A DNA stretch of 59,068 nucleotides from an uncultured Alphaproteobacteria bacterium (GTDB taxonomy: Bacteria; Pseudomonadota; Alphaproteobacteria; Puniceispirillales; UBA1172): assembly GCA_937952245.1 (NCBI GenBank), contig CALFYS010000045.1, positions 1 to 59,068 on the forward strand, read 5' to 3'. The translations under genes and the position numbers were made by a program. The notes under the pieces are model-generated. The model was given only the letters and a program-made list of their open reading frames with translations. It made no database searches and was not told the DNA's origin. Positions 1 through 7,379 of this stretch are shown here, one piece after another (positions within the stretch are counted from its first letter, which is position 1; each line of letters begins with the position of its first letter).

Positions 1-215
1 TCCCCCACCCATTTCGCTTGATCAGGCGTTTCAGCATGGGATGAGGCCGGCATCACAACCGCCATCATAACCGCCATTAATATCCCCGCCCAAATCAGCG
101 GAACGCTCAATAGCATGGCCGTGAATATCTTGGATCGTGATTCGGTGTCTTGGCGCGCTTTGCTGAACGCCACATTATGATTTTGATGATGATGCTTGTG
201 CTGAAACCTACTCAT
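1..215 (-). CDS. 5' part of a membrane-anchored or exported protein, cut by the window edge
   Basis: Reading from the ATG at 215 toward base 1, the frame stays open for 71 codons and runs off the window. The N-terminus is basic and His/Gln-rich (HKHHHQNHN), followed around residues 33-55 by a long hydrophobic segment rich in Leu, Met, Val and Ala and then ASSHA. This looks like a signal anchor or a signal peptide with an AxA-like cleavage site. The start lies 14 bp beyond the mutM stop on the same strand, so the two are probably co-transcribed. The Shine-Dalgarno site is weak. I do not recognise the family. The mature domain lies outside the window. Confidence 0.5.
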   Translation of the reverse strand, partial: MSRFQHKHHHQNHNVAFSKARQDTESRSKIFTAMLLSVPLIWAGILMAVMMAVVMPASSHAETPDQAKWVG

Positions 216-228
216 GCCATCAATCTAT

Positions 229-1077
229 CTACCTTTGGCAGGATGAACAATAAAAACTCGCCCGCCCTGTTTGCCGGATCATTTTGATCGGCTTGCCGCA
301 TTCGGGGCAATCTTCGCCTTCACGGCCATAGACATTCAACTGCTGAGCAAAATAGCCAATCTCACCGCCGGGTTGAATATGATCACGCAGCGATGTGCCG
401 CCAGCCTCAATCGCTTTTGTTAAGACGGCGCGGATGGTTTCATTCAGCACCTCCAGTTTGGCCATGCTGACATTCTTGGCCAGCCGCTTGGGGGAGATTT
501 TCGCCAAATACAAGGCTTCGCTGGCATAGATATTGCCAATCCCCGCGATCACCCGTTGATCCAATAAGGCGGATTTAATGGGGGCGGTTTTGCCCGCAAA
601 GGCTTCGGCCATATATGCCGCCGACAGGGCGTTGCCCAATGGTTCAACCCCCATATTTTTCAGCAGCGGATGGTTTTCATCCTCGCCATAAGGCGTGATC
701 TGCACCCCACCAAACCGCCTTGGGTCATTCAGCACAAGGCTTTGCGCCTGCCCGTTCTGTTCGACCACCGCCACAAGGTGGTCATGTTTTTTCTCTTGTT
801 CCGTTAAGGCTTTTGGGTAAATCCGCACCGACCCCGACATCCCAAGATGGATGATCATGGCGTATTGCGCCTGATTCCCTTTGGCCAAATCCATGATGAT
901 GTATTTGCCACGGCGTTTCAGCCCGATAATTTCAGCCTTTGTTAAAACCGTGCTGATATTTTCAGGCATGGGCCAGCGCATTTTCTGCCCCGATGTCCAA
1001 ACAGAGGTCACGATTCCGCCCAATGCCGCATCAGCAATGGCGTTTTTTACGGTTTCAACTTCAGGTAATTCAGGCAT
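229..1077 (-). CDS. mutM: Formamidopyrimidine-DNA glycosylase (Fpg/MutM)
   Basis: Bifunctional DNA glycosylase/AP lyase that removes 8-oxoguanine and formamidopyrimidines in base-excision repair. The 282-residue length is normal. The start MPELPEVETV supplies the catalytic Pro2 and Glu3, with the conserved Lys58 in RRGKY. The H2TH region holds the conserved GIGNIYASEALY. The C-terminal zinc finger has Cys257, Cys260, Cys277 and Cys280 (CPEC...CSSC), and ends in the usual QTGRASFYC context. It is divergent from ubiE with a 41-bp gap, an arrangement often seen in alphaproteobacteria. The enzyme appears complete. Confidence 0.97.
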   Translation of the reverse strand: MPELPEVETVKNAIADAALGGIVTSVWTSGQKMRWPMPENISTVLTKAEIIGLKRRGKYIIMDLAKGNQAQYAMIIHLGMSGSVRIYPKALTEQEKKHDHLVAVVEQNGQAQSLVLNDPRRFGGVQITPYGEDENHPLLKNMGVEPLGNALSAAYMAEAFAGKTAPIKSALLDQRVIAGIGNIYASEALYLAKISPKRLAKNVSMAKLEVLNETIRAVLTKAIEAGGTSLRDHIQPGGEIGYFAQQLNVYGREGEDCPECGKPIKMIRQTGRASFYCSSCQR

Positions 1078-1118
1078 TTATCTTTCCCTAACTGGCTCTG
1101 CCCTGATATAAAGCCTTC

Positions 1119-1883
1119 ATGACTGAAAAATCCAGACCTCAAATTGATCCCGACCAGCCGATTGATTTTGGCTATGAGACGATCCGCGCCGCCGATAAGC
1201 AAGATCGTGTTCGTTCTGTCTTTGATAGCGTGGCGTCTTCTTATGACATTATGAACGATGTCATGTCGCTTGGCATCCACCGTGTGTGGAAAGATACGCT
1301 GATCCGGATGATCAATCCTGCCGCTGATCAACATCTGATTGATCTGGCGGGCGGCACAGGTGATATAGCCTCACGATTTTTAAAACGTGGCGGCGGCAAA
1401 GCCTCGATTGTCGATATTAATGTTGAAATGATGATGGCGGGGCGCAAACGCCCTGATTTATCCGCCTTGCAAAACCTGTCATGGGTGGCGGGGAACGCGG
1501 AGATGATTCCTTTTGAGGATGAAAGCGCTGAACTTGTCACCATTGCTTTTGGTCTTCGGAATGTCACCGATCGGTCGCGGGCGATTGCTGAAGCTTTCCG
1601 CGTGCTGAAACCCAATGGCCGTTTTTACTGCCTTGAGTTTTCCCATGTTCAAAACCCAGCCATGGCGCGGGTTTATGATTTATGGTCATCGGCCTTGCCT
1701 GGCTTTGGCCAGCTGATCGCCAAGGATTCGGAATCCTATCAATATTTGGTTGAATCCATCCGCCGTTTCCCCCCGCAAGAAGAATTGGCCGCTATGTTTG
1801 CCGCTGAAGGTTTCGCGCGGGTGAAATATCGCAACCTGACCAATGGGATCGCGGCCATCCACTGCGGCTGGAAATTAGACTGA
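1119..1883 (+). CDS. ubiE: Ubiquinone/menaquinone C-methyltransferase UbiE
   Basis: SAM-dependent C-methyltransferase that methylates 2-methoxy-6-polyprenyl-1,4-benzoquinol in ubiquinone synthesis, and demethylmenaquinone where that exists. It is 254 residues long. SAM motif I is DLAGGTGDIA at residues 75-84. The family motifs FDSVASSYDIMNDVMS and FGLRNVTDR are present, as is the late FYCLEFSH motif. The last codon overlaps the ubiB start in TGATG, which suggests translational coupling. The neighbouring ubiB supports a ubiquinone role. Confidence 0.97.
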   Translation: MTEKSRPQIDPDQPIDFGYETIRAADKQDRVRSVFDSVASSYDIMNDVMSLGIHRVWKDTLIRMINPAADQHLIDLAGGTGDIASRFLKRGGGKASIVDINVEMMMAGRKRPDLSALQNLSWVAGNAEMIPFEDESAELVTIAFGLRNVTDRSRAIAEAFRVLKPNGRFYCLEFSHVQNPAMARVYDLWSSALPGFGQLIAKDSESYQYLVESIRRFPPQEELAAMFAAEGFARVKYRNLTNGIAAIHCGWKLD

Positions 1884-3388
1884 TGCTGATGTTGATCTTT
1901 CGCCTCCCGATCGTTGCTTGGCATTTAAGCCGCGGCGGTATTTTTGGGCATTTGGCGGAGATGTCTTTATTGCCGCTGTGGTTGCGGCAGGTGATGCGGG
2001 TGCTGAACCGCGTGATCGCCAAACGAAACCCTGAACGCCCGGGGATTGCCTTGGCCTCTGCCCTGACGGCACTTGGCCCGGGCTTTATCAAATTTGGCCA
2101 AGCGCTCTCCACCCGCGCTGATTTAATGGGGGCGGATGTGGCGCGTGATCTCGCCACTTTGCAAGATCAATTGCCGCCATTTGCGGGCGCGGTCGCCAAG
2201 CGGATTCTGGAACGGGAATGGGGCAAGCCGATTGACGAATGCTGCCTTGATTTTGATGAAACGCCTGTGGCGGCGGCATCAATTGCCCAAGTGCATTTTG
2301 CGACATTGCTCGATGGCCGTGACGTGGCGGTTAAGATTCTTCGCCCGGGGATCAGGCATCGCATGGAACGTGATATTAAATTCTTCATGGCCATGGCGCG
2401 GCTGATTGAAACCATCGCCCCCCATACCAAACGGTTAAAACTGGTTCACGCGGTTGAACAATTTGCCCATTATTCGGATGTTGAGCTTGATTTGCGGCTT
2501 GAAGGCGCATCCGCTGGCAAATTGCGGGATAATCACGCCCAAGATGACGGCATTTATGTGCCGGAAATTGAATGGCCCCTGACCACTGAATTTGTCTTGG
2601 TGATTGAAAAAATTGAAGGCACGCGCATTGATGACCGCGAAGGATTATTGGCCAAAGGCCATGATATTGATGCCATCACCGCCATCGCCGCTAAATCCTT
2701 CTTCTTTCAGGTCTTCCGCGATGGGTTTTTCCACGCTGATATGCACCCGGGCAATATCTTTATCCGTGATGATGGCGTATTGGTGCCGATTGATTTCGGC
2801 ATTATGGGTGATCTCAACCTGCAAGACCGCTTGTTTTTGGCGCAATTGCTTAATGCTATTCTGGATCGCGACTATGATATGGTGGCGAAACTGCACCGCG
2901 ACGCGGGCATGATCAACCCAGACACGCCTGTTGAAGGGTTTGCCCAAGCCATTCGCGCGGTCACCGAGCCGATTATGGATCAACCCATGGGGGATGTCTC
3001 TTTAGGCGCGGTGTTGGGGCAAATCTTTGGGCTGGCGCGGCGCTATGATGTCGAAGTCCAACCGCAGTTCACGTTGTTGCAAAAAACCATGGGCATGGCC
3101 GAAGGGGTTGCCCGCCAATTAAACCCTGATGCCAATATGTGGCCGATTGCCCGTGATCTGGCCTCCGATTGGGCAGAGGATCAAGGCGGTGTTCTTTCGC
3201 AAATCAGCATGATTGCCGATAAAACCCTTGCTTTTGGCTTGCGATTGCCCGAACTGCTGGATCGCGCGGAACATATTCTTCATCAAATGGAATCCCAGAA
3301 ACCTGCGGAAAAAACAACATCTCCTGTGGTTTGGGTGCTGTTGGGCGCGGGCATCACCACCGCTATTGCTGCAATTATTCTTATCTAA
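1883..3388 (+). CDS. ubiB: UbiB, ABC1/ADCK-type atypical kinase for ubiquinone synthesis
   Basis: Membrane-associated atypical kinase/ATPase needed for ubiquinone biosynthesis. It was historically called 2-octaprenylphenol hydroxylase, but the family acts as an accessory ATPase. At 501 residues the length is typical. The family KxGQ motif is KFGQ at 70-73 and the AAAS nucleotide loop is at 130-133. The conserved VAVK lysine is near 151, HADMHPGN near 287 and the IDFG metal-binding motif near 305. A C-terminal hydrophobic helix (about 480-500) should anchor it in the inner membrane. The start overlaps the ubiE stop by one base. Confidence 0.96.
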   Translation: MLMLIFRLPIVAWHLSRGGIFGHLAEMSLLPLWLRQVMRVLNRVIAKRNPERPGIALASALTALGPGFIKFGQALSTRADLMGADVARDLATLQDQLPPFAGAVAKRILEREWGKPIDECCLDFDETPVAAASIAQVHFATLLDGRDVAVKILRPGIRHRMERDIKFFMAMARLIETIAPHTKRLKLVHAVEQFAHYSDVELDLRLEGASAGKLRDNHAQDDGIYVPEIEWPLTTEFVLVIEKIEGTRIDDREGLLAKGHDIDAITAIAAKSFFFQVFRDGFFHADMHPGNIFIRDDGVLVPIDFGIMGDLNLQDRLFLAQLLNAILDRDYDMVAKLHRDAGMINPDTPVEGFAQAIRAVTEPIMDQPMGDVSLGAVLGQIFGLARRYDVEVQPQFTLLQKTMGMAEGVARQLNPDANMWPIARDLASDWAEDQGGVLSQISMIADKTLAFGLRLPELLDRAEHILHQMESQKPAEKTTSPVVWVLLGAGITTAIAAIILI

Positions 3389-3389
3389 C

Positions 3390-3404
3390 TTCACATTTTG
3401 TGAA
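3390..3404. promoter_or_regulatory. Operator-like palindrome 1 before coaBC
   Basis: TTCACA-TTT-TGTGAA is a 6-3-6 inverted repeat whose left arm is the -35 hexamer of the coaBC promoter. Its right part, TTGTGAAATATGA (3398-3410), recurs exactly at 3429-3441. A protein bound here would block RNA polymerase. The helix-turn-helix domain encoded just downstream is the obvious candidate ligand, but that is inference. Confidence 0.6.
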
Positions 3405-3418
3405 ATATGAAATATACT
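3390..3418 (+). promoter_or_regulatory. Predicted sigma70 promoter of coaBC
   Basis: A -35 TTCACA (3390-3395, 5 of 6 matches to TTGACA) is separated by exactly 17 bp from a -10 TATACT (3413-3418, 5 of 6 matches to TATAAT). The predicted start point is near 3425, giving a leader of about 27 nt before the ATG at 3452. It begins directly after the ubiB stop codon, so coaBC can be transcribed apart from ubiE-ubiB. The -35 lies within the first palindrome and the start point within the second. The prediction is by eye. Confidence 0.6.
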
Positions 3419-3419
3419 G

Positions 3420-3436
3420 TTTCACAACTTGTGAAA
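3420..3436. promoter_or_regulatory. Operator-like palindrome 2 before coaBC
   Basis: TTTCACAA-C-TTGTGAAA is a perfect 8-1-8 palindrome. Its centre (3428) is 31 bp from the centre of palindrome 1 (3397), close to three turns of B-DNA, so two dimers could bind on the same face. It covers the predicted transcription start. It lies just before the preferred start codon at 3452, and within the frame if translation began at the upstream in-frame ATG at 3407. Confidence 0.65.
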
Positions 3437-3451
3437 TATGATTGCAAAACC

Positions 3452-4927
3452 ATGAAGATTGACGATATTATTGAACAATTGGGTGGTGCCGCGGCGGTGC
3501 AAACCTTATTAGGCGTAGGGCCTAGCGCGGTGAGCAATTACCGCCTGCGCGGGGCTTTCCCTGAATACGCGCGGGTGCGAATCTGGCAAGCGTTGAAAGC
3601 CCGGGGGGTACACGTCAACCCCGAAACCCTGACCGACCTTCATGATCAACCGCCATCTGGCGAGAGCAATAGCGCGAGCAATCCCAATCCTCTCAACCAA
3701 ACCGCCATCGGCCAAAGCAATGCCCGCCATCCGGATACGCCGCAAATCCTATTGATTATCAGCGGCGGGATTGCCGCTTATAAAGCCTTGGAACTCATCC
3801 GGCGCATGAAAGACAAAGGCTGGGCGGTGCGGGTGATCCTGACAAAAGGCGGCAGCCAGTTTATCACCCCCCTTTCGGTTAGCGCCTTGAGCGGGGATAA
3901 AACCTATACTGATTTGTTTTCCCTGACGGATGAAGCCGAAATGGGGCATATCCGTTTGGCGCGGGACGCGGATTTGGTGATAATCGCCCCCGCCAGTGCC
4001 AATATGATGGCACGGATCAGCCATGGCATGGCCGATGATTTGGCCAGCACCGCTGTTCTGGCGACGGGCGCGCCGATTTTAATCGCCCCTGCCATGAACC
4101 CGTTTATGTGGGCCAACCCCGCCACGAAAGCCAATACCGCTGTTTTGAAATCACGCGGCATTGCATTCATCGGTCCTGATTCAGGGGATATGGCCTGCGG
4201 TGAAGATGGCGCGGGCCGCCTTGCTGAACCCATGGCGATTATCGCCGAGGCTGAAAAAATGTTGCCGGGCAAAGGCCAACTTCAAGGCAAACGTGTGCTT
4301 GTCACCTCAGGCCCCACCCATGAGCCGATTGATGGCGTGCGCTATATCGCCAATAAATCATCGGGTAAACAAGGCCATGCCATTGCCGCCGCCTTGGCAC
4401 GGGAAGGGGCGAAAGTCACTTTGGTGTCTGGCCCTGTAACCGAACCGCCGCCCGCATCTGTGCAAGTGGTTGCCGTCACCACCGCCCAAGATATGCTGGA
4501 CGCCAGCCTTGCGGCAATGCCCGCCGATATTGCGATTTGCGCCGCCGCTGTTGCGGATTGGTCAGTGGATGGGGCGGGGGCTTCAAAGTTAAAGAAAACA
4601 GATGGCGCGCCGCCGCAACTGAATTTCAAAGAAAACCCTGATATTTTGGCGACCATCTCATCCCATCAACAGCGCCCGCAACTGGTGATTGGTTTTGCGG
4701 CTGAAACCGATGATGTTATCGCTTATGCTAAAGCGAAACGCGCCCGCAAAGGTTGTGATTGGATTCTGGCCAATGATGTTGGCCAAGACCAACCTGTGTT
4801 TGGCGCGGATGAAAATGAAGTGCATTTGATCACCGCATCCGGCGCAAGCCATTGGCCACGAATGTCTAAACATGATGTCGCCAAATCACTGACCGATGCG
4901 ATTATTAAGGAGCTGACCCATGGCTGA
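3452..4927 (+). CDS. coaBC: HTH-CoaBC fusion: phosphopantothenoylcysteine decarboxylase/phosphopantothenate-cysteine ligase
   Basis: Bifunctional CoA-synthesis enzyme: CoaB joins 4'-phosphopantothenate to cysteine and the FMN protein CoaC decarboxylates the product. From the ATG at 3452 it is 491 residues; an in-frame ATG at 3407 would add 15 but lies before the predicted -10. Residues 1-58 form a Cro/YdaS-like helix-turn-helix (IIEQLGGAAAVQTLLGV, then GPSAVSNYRLRG). Residues about 63-97 are a Pro/Ser/Asn/Gln-rich linker. CoaC follows with GGIAAYKA (105-112), catalytic His166, PAMNPFMW (213-220) and Cys249. CoaB has TSGPTHEPID (285-294), NKSSGKQG (301-308) and NFKENPDILA. Both enzyme domains look intact. 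CoaBC proteins normally start at the CoaC domain, so the N-terminal DNA-binding domain is unusual. The 3' end overlaps dut by 8 bp. Confidence 0.93.
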   Translation: MKIDDIIEQLGGAAAVQTLLGVGPSAVSNYRLRGAFPEYARVRIWQALKARGVHVNPETLTDLHDQPPSGESNSASNPNPLNQTAIGQSNARHPDTPQILLIISGGIAAYKALELIRRMKDKGWAVRVILTKGGSQFITPLSVSALSGDKTYTDLFSLTDEAEMGHIRLARDADLVIIAPASANMMARISHGMADDLASTAVLATGAPILIAPAMNPFMWANPATKANTAVLKSRGIAFIGPDSGDMACGEDGAGRLAEPMAIIAEAEKMLPGKGQLQGKRVLVTSGPTHEPIDGVRYIANKSSGKQGHAIAAALAREGAKVTLVSGPVTEPPPASVQVVAVTTAQDMLDASLAAMPADIAICAAAVADWSVDGAGASKLKKTDGAPPQLNFKENPDILATISSHQQRPQLVIGFAAETDDVIAYAKAKRARKGCDWILANDVGQDQPVFGADENEVHLITASGASHWPRMSKHDVAKSLTDAIIKELTHG

Positions 4928-5384
4928 TGCCATTCCTTTAAAGATCCAACAGCTGGATCACGGCAAGGATTTACCCCTGCCCCATTACGCCACCGAAGGC
5001 GCGGCGGGAATGGATGTTTGCGCGGCGTTAGATGAACCCCTGATGATGAACCCTATGGAAAGACTGGCCGTGCCAACAGGCTTGGCCATGGCGATCCCCC
5101 ACGGGTATGAAATCCAAGTGCGCCCGCGATCAGGGCTGGCGTTAAAGCAAGGCTTGACGGTGGCCAACGCCCCGGGGACGATTGATAGTGATTACAGAGG
5201 TGAGGTCAAAGTCATCCTGATTAACCTTGGTCAAGACGCCGTGGAAATCACCCATGGGATGCGGATTGCGCAATTGGTGTTAGCCCCTGTTTCAATAGCG
5301 CGGCCTCAATTGGTCACAACATTGGATGAAACCGACCGCGGCACAGGCGGGTTTGGTTCAACAGGCACGACAAGCAAAGGATAA
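4920..5384 (+). CDS. dut: dUTP diphosphatase (Dut)
   Basis: Homotrimeric dUTPase hydrolysing dUTP to dUMP and pyrophosphate, which keeps uracil out of DNA and feeds thymidylate synthesis. It has 154 residues, the usual length. Motif I is AAGMDVCAAL, motif II PRSGLALKQGL, motif III with the catalytic aspartate is NAPGTIDSDYRGE, and motif V is the Gly-rich tail RGTGGFGSTG. The start overlaps the coaBC end by 8 bp. The coaBC-dut pair is a common bacterial operon. Confidence 0.97.
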   Translation: MADAIPLKIQQLDHGKDLPLPHYATEGAAGMDVCAALDEPLMMNPMERLAVPTGLAMAIPHGYEIQVRPRSGLALKQGLTVANAPGTIDSDYRGEVKVILINLGQDAVEITHGMRIAQLVLAPVSIARPQLVTTLDETDRGTGGFGSTGTTSKG

Positions 5385-5387
5385 ATC

Positions 5388-6170
5388 ATGGCCACATCAC
5401 CCTTAGATGATGACCGATTATATCGTTTTGCGCGGCAATTGATTCTGCCTGGCTTTGAAGAAGACCATCAAATCACATTGGCCAAAACCCATGTTTTATT
5501 GATTGGCGCGGGCGGCCTTGGCGCGCCAGTGTTGCAATATTTAGTGGCGGCGGGGATTGGCCATATCAGCGTTGTTGATGATGATGACGTTGATCTGACC
5601 AATTTAAACCGCCAAATCATCCACCCCCAAGACCATATCGGCATGGCGAAAGCGGTATCGGCTGAAATCGCGGGCAAAGCCATCGACCATCATGTCCAGA
5701 TTACCGCCCATCAAACGCGGTTTTCAGATGAGAATATCGAGGCTCTCTGCCAGAATATTGATCTGATCATTGATGCATCCGATAACCCTGAAACAAGGAT
5801 GCTGGCCAATACAGCCGCCCATAACCTTGGGATTCCACTTGTTTTTGGCGGGGCGGTCAGGCTTGAAGGGCAAGTCGCCAGTTTCCGTTCAGGAATTGAC
5901 CCTGAGGCCAATTGCTATGCTTGTGTTTTCCCTGAAGCCGCGGGGCGTGACCTTGCCCCGGGGTGCAGTGAGGCTGGCATTTTAGGCGCGATCACCGGCG
6001 CCATCGGCAGCATCATGGCATTAGAAGCCATCAAACAAGCACTAATGCCCGCGATGCCGTTAGGCCCGGGGCTGACCAATCAATTGCTGTTGTTCGATGG
6101 ACGGTATTTATCAACCCAAGTGATCAAGACCGAAAAGAGACCCAATTGCCCCTGTTGCGGTGCTTCTTAA
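5388..6170 (+). CDS. moeB: MoeB/ThiF-family adenylyltransferase (HesA/MoeB/ThiF)
   Basis: E1-like enzyme that adenylates the C-terminal glycine of a small sulfur carrier such as MoaD or ThiS for molybdopterin or thiamine synthesis. It has 260 residues and no C-terminal rhodanese domain. The nucleotide loop is GAGGLGAPVLQYL, followed by the acidic VVDDDDVDLTNLNRQ segment. Structural zinc ligands are CYAC in the middle and CPCC at the C-terminus. It starts 3 bp after the dut stop. Whether the partner is MoaD or ThiS cannot be told from this window. Confidence 0.9.
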   Translation: MATSPLDDDRLYRFARQLILPGFEEDHQITLAKTHVLLIGAGGLGAPVLQYLVAAGIGHISVVDDDDVDLTNLNRQIIHPQDHIGMAKAVSAEIAGKAIDHHVQITAHQTRFSDENIEALCQNIDLIIDASDNPETRMLANTAAHNLGIPLVFGGAVRLEGQVASFRSGIDPEANCYACVFPEAAGRDLAPGCSEAGILGAITGAIGSIMALEAIKQALMPAMPLGPGLTNQLLLFDGRYLSTQVIKTEKRPNCPCCGAS

Positions 6171-6185
6171 TCCTTTAGGGATTTC

Positions 6186-7187
6186 TTAATTCATCATTTC
6201 GATGACGCGATCCGGCGGTGTATGGCCATCAATAAAGGTCTGAACATTGATGATGACTTTATCACCCATGCTCAAACGGCCTTCGATGGTGGCGGAGCCG
6301 ATATGCGGCAATAACACGACATTCTTCAGATCAAGCAGAAGCGGGTTAATTGTTGGCTGATTTTCATAGACATCCAACCCTGCCCCCGCGATCCGGTGAT
6401 CCTTCAGCAATTCGGCCAGCGCGGTTTCATCAATCACTTCACCCCGTGAGGTATTGACCAAATAAGCGTGGTTTTGGATCAATTCCAATTTTTCCCGCGA
6501 CAAGAGCTGATGGGTCGCTTCTGTATGGGGACAATTGACGGAAATAATATCCATGCGGCTCAACATCTGGGACAGATCATCCCAATGGGTGGCCTCAAGT
6601 TCTTTTTCAATTTCAGCATGAACAGGGCGGCGGTTGTGATAATGGATCGACATCCCAAACCCGCGGGCGCGGCGAGCAATTGCCTGACCAATCCGGCCCA
6701 TCCCGATAATGCCCAAACGTTTGCCGTTAATCCGGTGACCCAACATCCCTGTTGGCGCCCAGCCTGTCCAATTGCCTTCGCGCACCAAAGCATCCCCTTC
6801 GGCGATACGGCGCGGCACGGACAAAATCAACGCCATGGCGACATCCGCTGTGTCTTCAGTCAACACACCGGGGGTATTGGTGACGGTAATCCCCGCTTCA
6901 CGGGCGGCTTTTAAGTCAATATGATCAACGCCTGTGCCAAAAGACGCGATTAATTTTAATTGCGGGCCGGCGGCGGCGATCACATCGGCATCAATCCGGT
7001 CCGTCACGGTGGGCACCAGCACATTGCATTCGGCAACAGCGGCCATCAATTCTTCTTGCGAAAACTTATGGTCATCAGCGTTAAGTTTCGCGTCAAACAG
7101 CTCACGCATCCGTGTTTCAACTGAATCAGGCAGTTTGCGCGTCAGCGTTACAAGCGTTTTACCAGAAGACATTTTACCAGAAGACAT
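6186..7187 (-). CDS. D-isomer-specific 2-hydroxyacid dehydrogenase (glyoxylate/hydroxypyruvate reductase-like)
   Basis: NAD(P)H-dependent reductase of 2-oxo acids, most likely glyoxylate or hydroxypyruvate. From the ATG at 7187 it has 333 residues. The Rossmann motif is GIIGMGRIGQAIA near residue 150. The catalytic Arg lies in NTSRGEVID, Glu in DVYENQP and His in LPHIGSAT. A TTG at 7220 would extend the frame by 11 residues but is a poor start. A 15-bp tandem duplication at 7157-7187 repeats Met-Ser-Ser-Gly-Lys and creates two in-frame ATGs (7187 and 7172). It is convergent with moeB, with only 15 bp between. The exact substrate is not determined. Confidence 0.88.
   Translation of the reverse strand: MSSGKMSSGKTLVTLTRKLPDSVETRMRELFDAKLNADDHKFSQEELMAAVAECNVLVPTVTDRIDADVIAAAGPQLKLIASFGTGVDHIDLKAAREAGITVTNTPGVLTEDTADVAMALILSVPRRIAEGDALVREGNWTGWAPTGMLGHRINGKRLGIIGMGRIGQAIARRARGFGMSIHYHNRRPVHAEIEKELEATHWDDLSQMLSRMDIISVNCPHTEATHQLLSREKLELIQNHAYLVNTSRGEVIDETALAELLKDHRIAGAGLDVYENQPTINPLLLDLKNVVLLPHIGSATIEGRLSMGDKVIINVQTFIDGHTPPDRVIEMMN
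7157..7187. repeat. 15-bp tandem duplication over the start of the 2-hydroxyacid dehydrogenase gene
   Basis: TTTTACCAGAAGACAT occurs at 7157-7172 and again at 7172-7187, a period of 15 bp. Because the period is a multiple of three, the frame is kept and the start codon with the next four codons is doubled. It looks like a replication-slippage event. Confidence 0.8.
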
Positions 7188-7320
7188 GGAAGACCTATTC
7201 TTTCGGTTATACGAAAACAATCACTCATATAAAGTAGTCAGGAAATGGGTAGCATCAAGACTGGCAATTGTCTATTAAAACTCTCATTCCAAAGCAATGG
7301 TGGTCATTAAAGCCAAAGAA

Positions 7321-7349
7321 TTGTTCTCATCCGCATATTATCTTATAGT
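7321..7349 (+). promoter_or_regulatory. Predicted sigma70 promoter of the SH3 protein gene
   Basis: TTGTTC (7321-7326) and TATAGT (7344-7349) are separated by 17 bp. The predicted start point near 7356 would leave a short leader of about 24 nt before the ATG at 7380. The surrounding 7188-7320 gap is AT-rich and shows no other gene. Confidence 0.45.
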
Positions 7350-7379
7350 CTAATCACAGACCGTTAATTGAGTGCCATC

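Noticed and set aside
6169..6184. AATCC/GGATT hairpin between moeB and the 2-hydroxyacid dehydrogenase as a terminator
   Set aside because: The stem is only 5 bp and AT-rich, with a weak T-run; not enough support.
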